In this document: positions 5,770-5,783 of the stretch, in pieces
Numbering within the stretch: the stretch's first letter is position 1
How the letters are laid out: each line of letters starts with the position of its first letter
Origin: Lentisphaeria bacterium
GTDB lineage: Bacteria > Verrucomicrobiota > Lentisphaeria > Oligosphaerales > JAFGRS01
Reading direction: 5' to 3'
Length of the DNA: 5,783 nucleotides
NCBI GenBank assembly: GCA_016935045.1
Contig: JAFGRS010000528.1
Coordinates: 1-5,783, forward strand
Notes under the pieces: model-generated
Databases searched by the model: none
What the model was told of the DNA's origin: nothing
Seen by the model: the letters and a program-made list of their open reading frames with translations, nothing else
Translations under genes and position numbers: made by a program

Positions 5770-5783
5770 ACTCCGGGGGGGGA

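Larger units (their letters stand above)
5439..5783. other. Gene-free, repeat-rich region upstream of the ABC operon
   Basis: No frame here gives a protein I would accept. The open frames on both strands are translations of repeats and of very GC-rich DNA. The stretch holds a 17-bp inverted repeat, a tandem pair of hairpin units, an A6 tract beside a stem and a MITE-like element, each listed separately. It probably also contains the promoter and a long leader for the ABC operon. Confidence 0.75.

Overview
The window is a GC-rich bacterial segment in which third codon positions are mostly G or C. It holds four supportable genes in two convergent blocks, followed by a repeat-rich gene-free stretch. 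The first gene encodes a large secreted glycosidase-like protein. It ends in a beta-sandwich module that I know mainly from uncultivated environmental bacteria (Planctomycetota, Lentisphaerota, Hydrogenedentota, Sumerlaeota, Armatimonadota). I therefore infer an environmental bacterium of that kind, probably a metagenome-assembled genome. The sequence alone does not fix the phylum.

Layout. Bases 1-166 hold a possible tail of an upstream plus-strand gene (stop at 92-94) and a short leader with no clear promoter. Bases 167-2746 (+) encode the 859-aa glycosidase-like protein, with a signal peptide, an N-terminal beta domain, a TIM-barrel-like centre, a beta domain, a poly-proline linker and a ligand-binding-like C-terminal domain. 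Bases 2747-2851 are the gap between convergent genes, with GC-rich hairpins but no T-run. Bases 2852-5438 (-) are a tightly packed three-gene operon, read right to left: an ABC ATPase (5438-4458), a first ABC-2 permease (4461-3667) and a second ABC-2 permease (3661-2852). The ATPase stop overlaps the first permease start in ATGA, and only five bases separate the two permeases.

Bases 5439-5783 carry no credible gene. They contain two structures. One is a tandem pair of 38/39-bp units, each with a GC-rich hairpin, enclosed by a near-perfect 17-bp inverted repeat. The other is a roughly 100-bp element resembling a MITE, with 14-bp terminal inverted repeats and a 9-bp direct repeat just outside. 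The tandem units face the ABC operon and each has a 17-bp-spaced promoter-like pair, so they could drive it.

Function. The ABC proteins match the COG4586/COG4587/COG3694 set, an exporter-type system of unknown substrate with one ATPase and two different six-helix permeases. The glycosidase-like protein is transcribed toward it. Nothing in the sequence shows the two blocks acting together. I see no CRISPR array, tRNA, rRNA or transposase. The least explained part is the right-hand repeat region.
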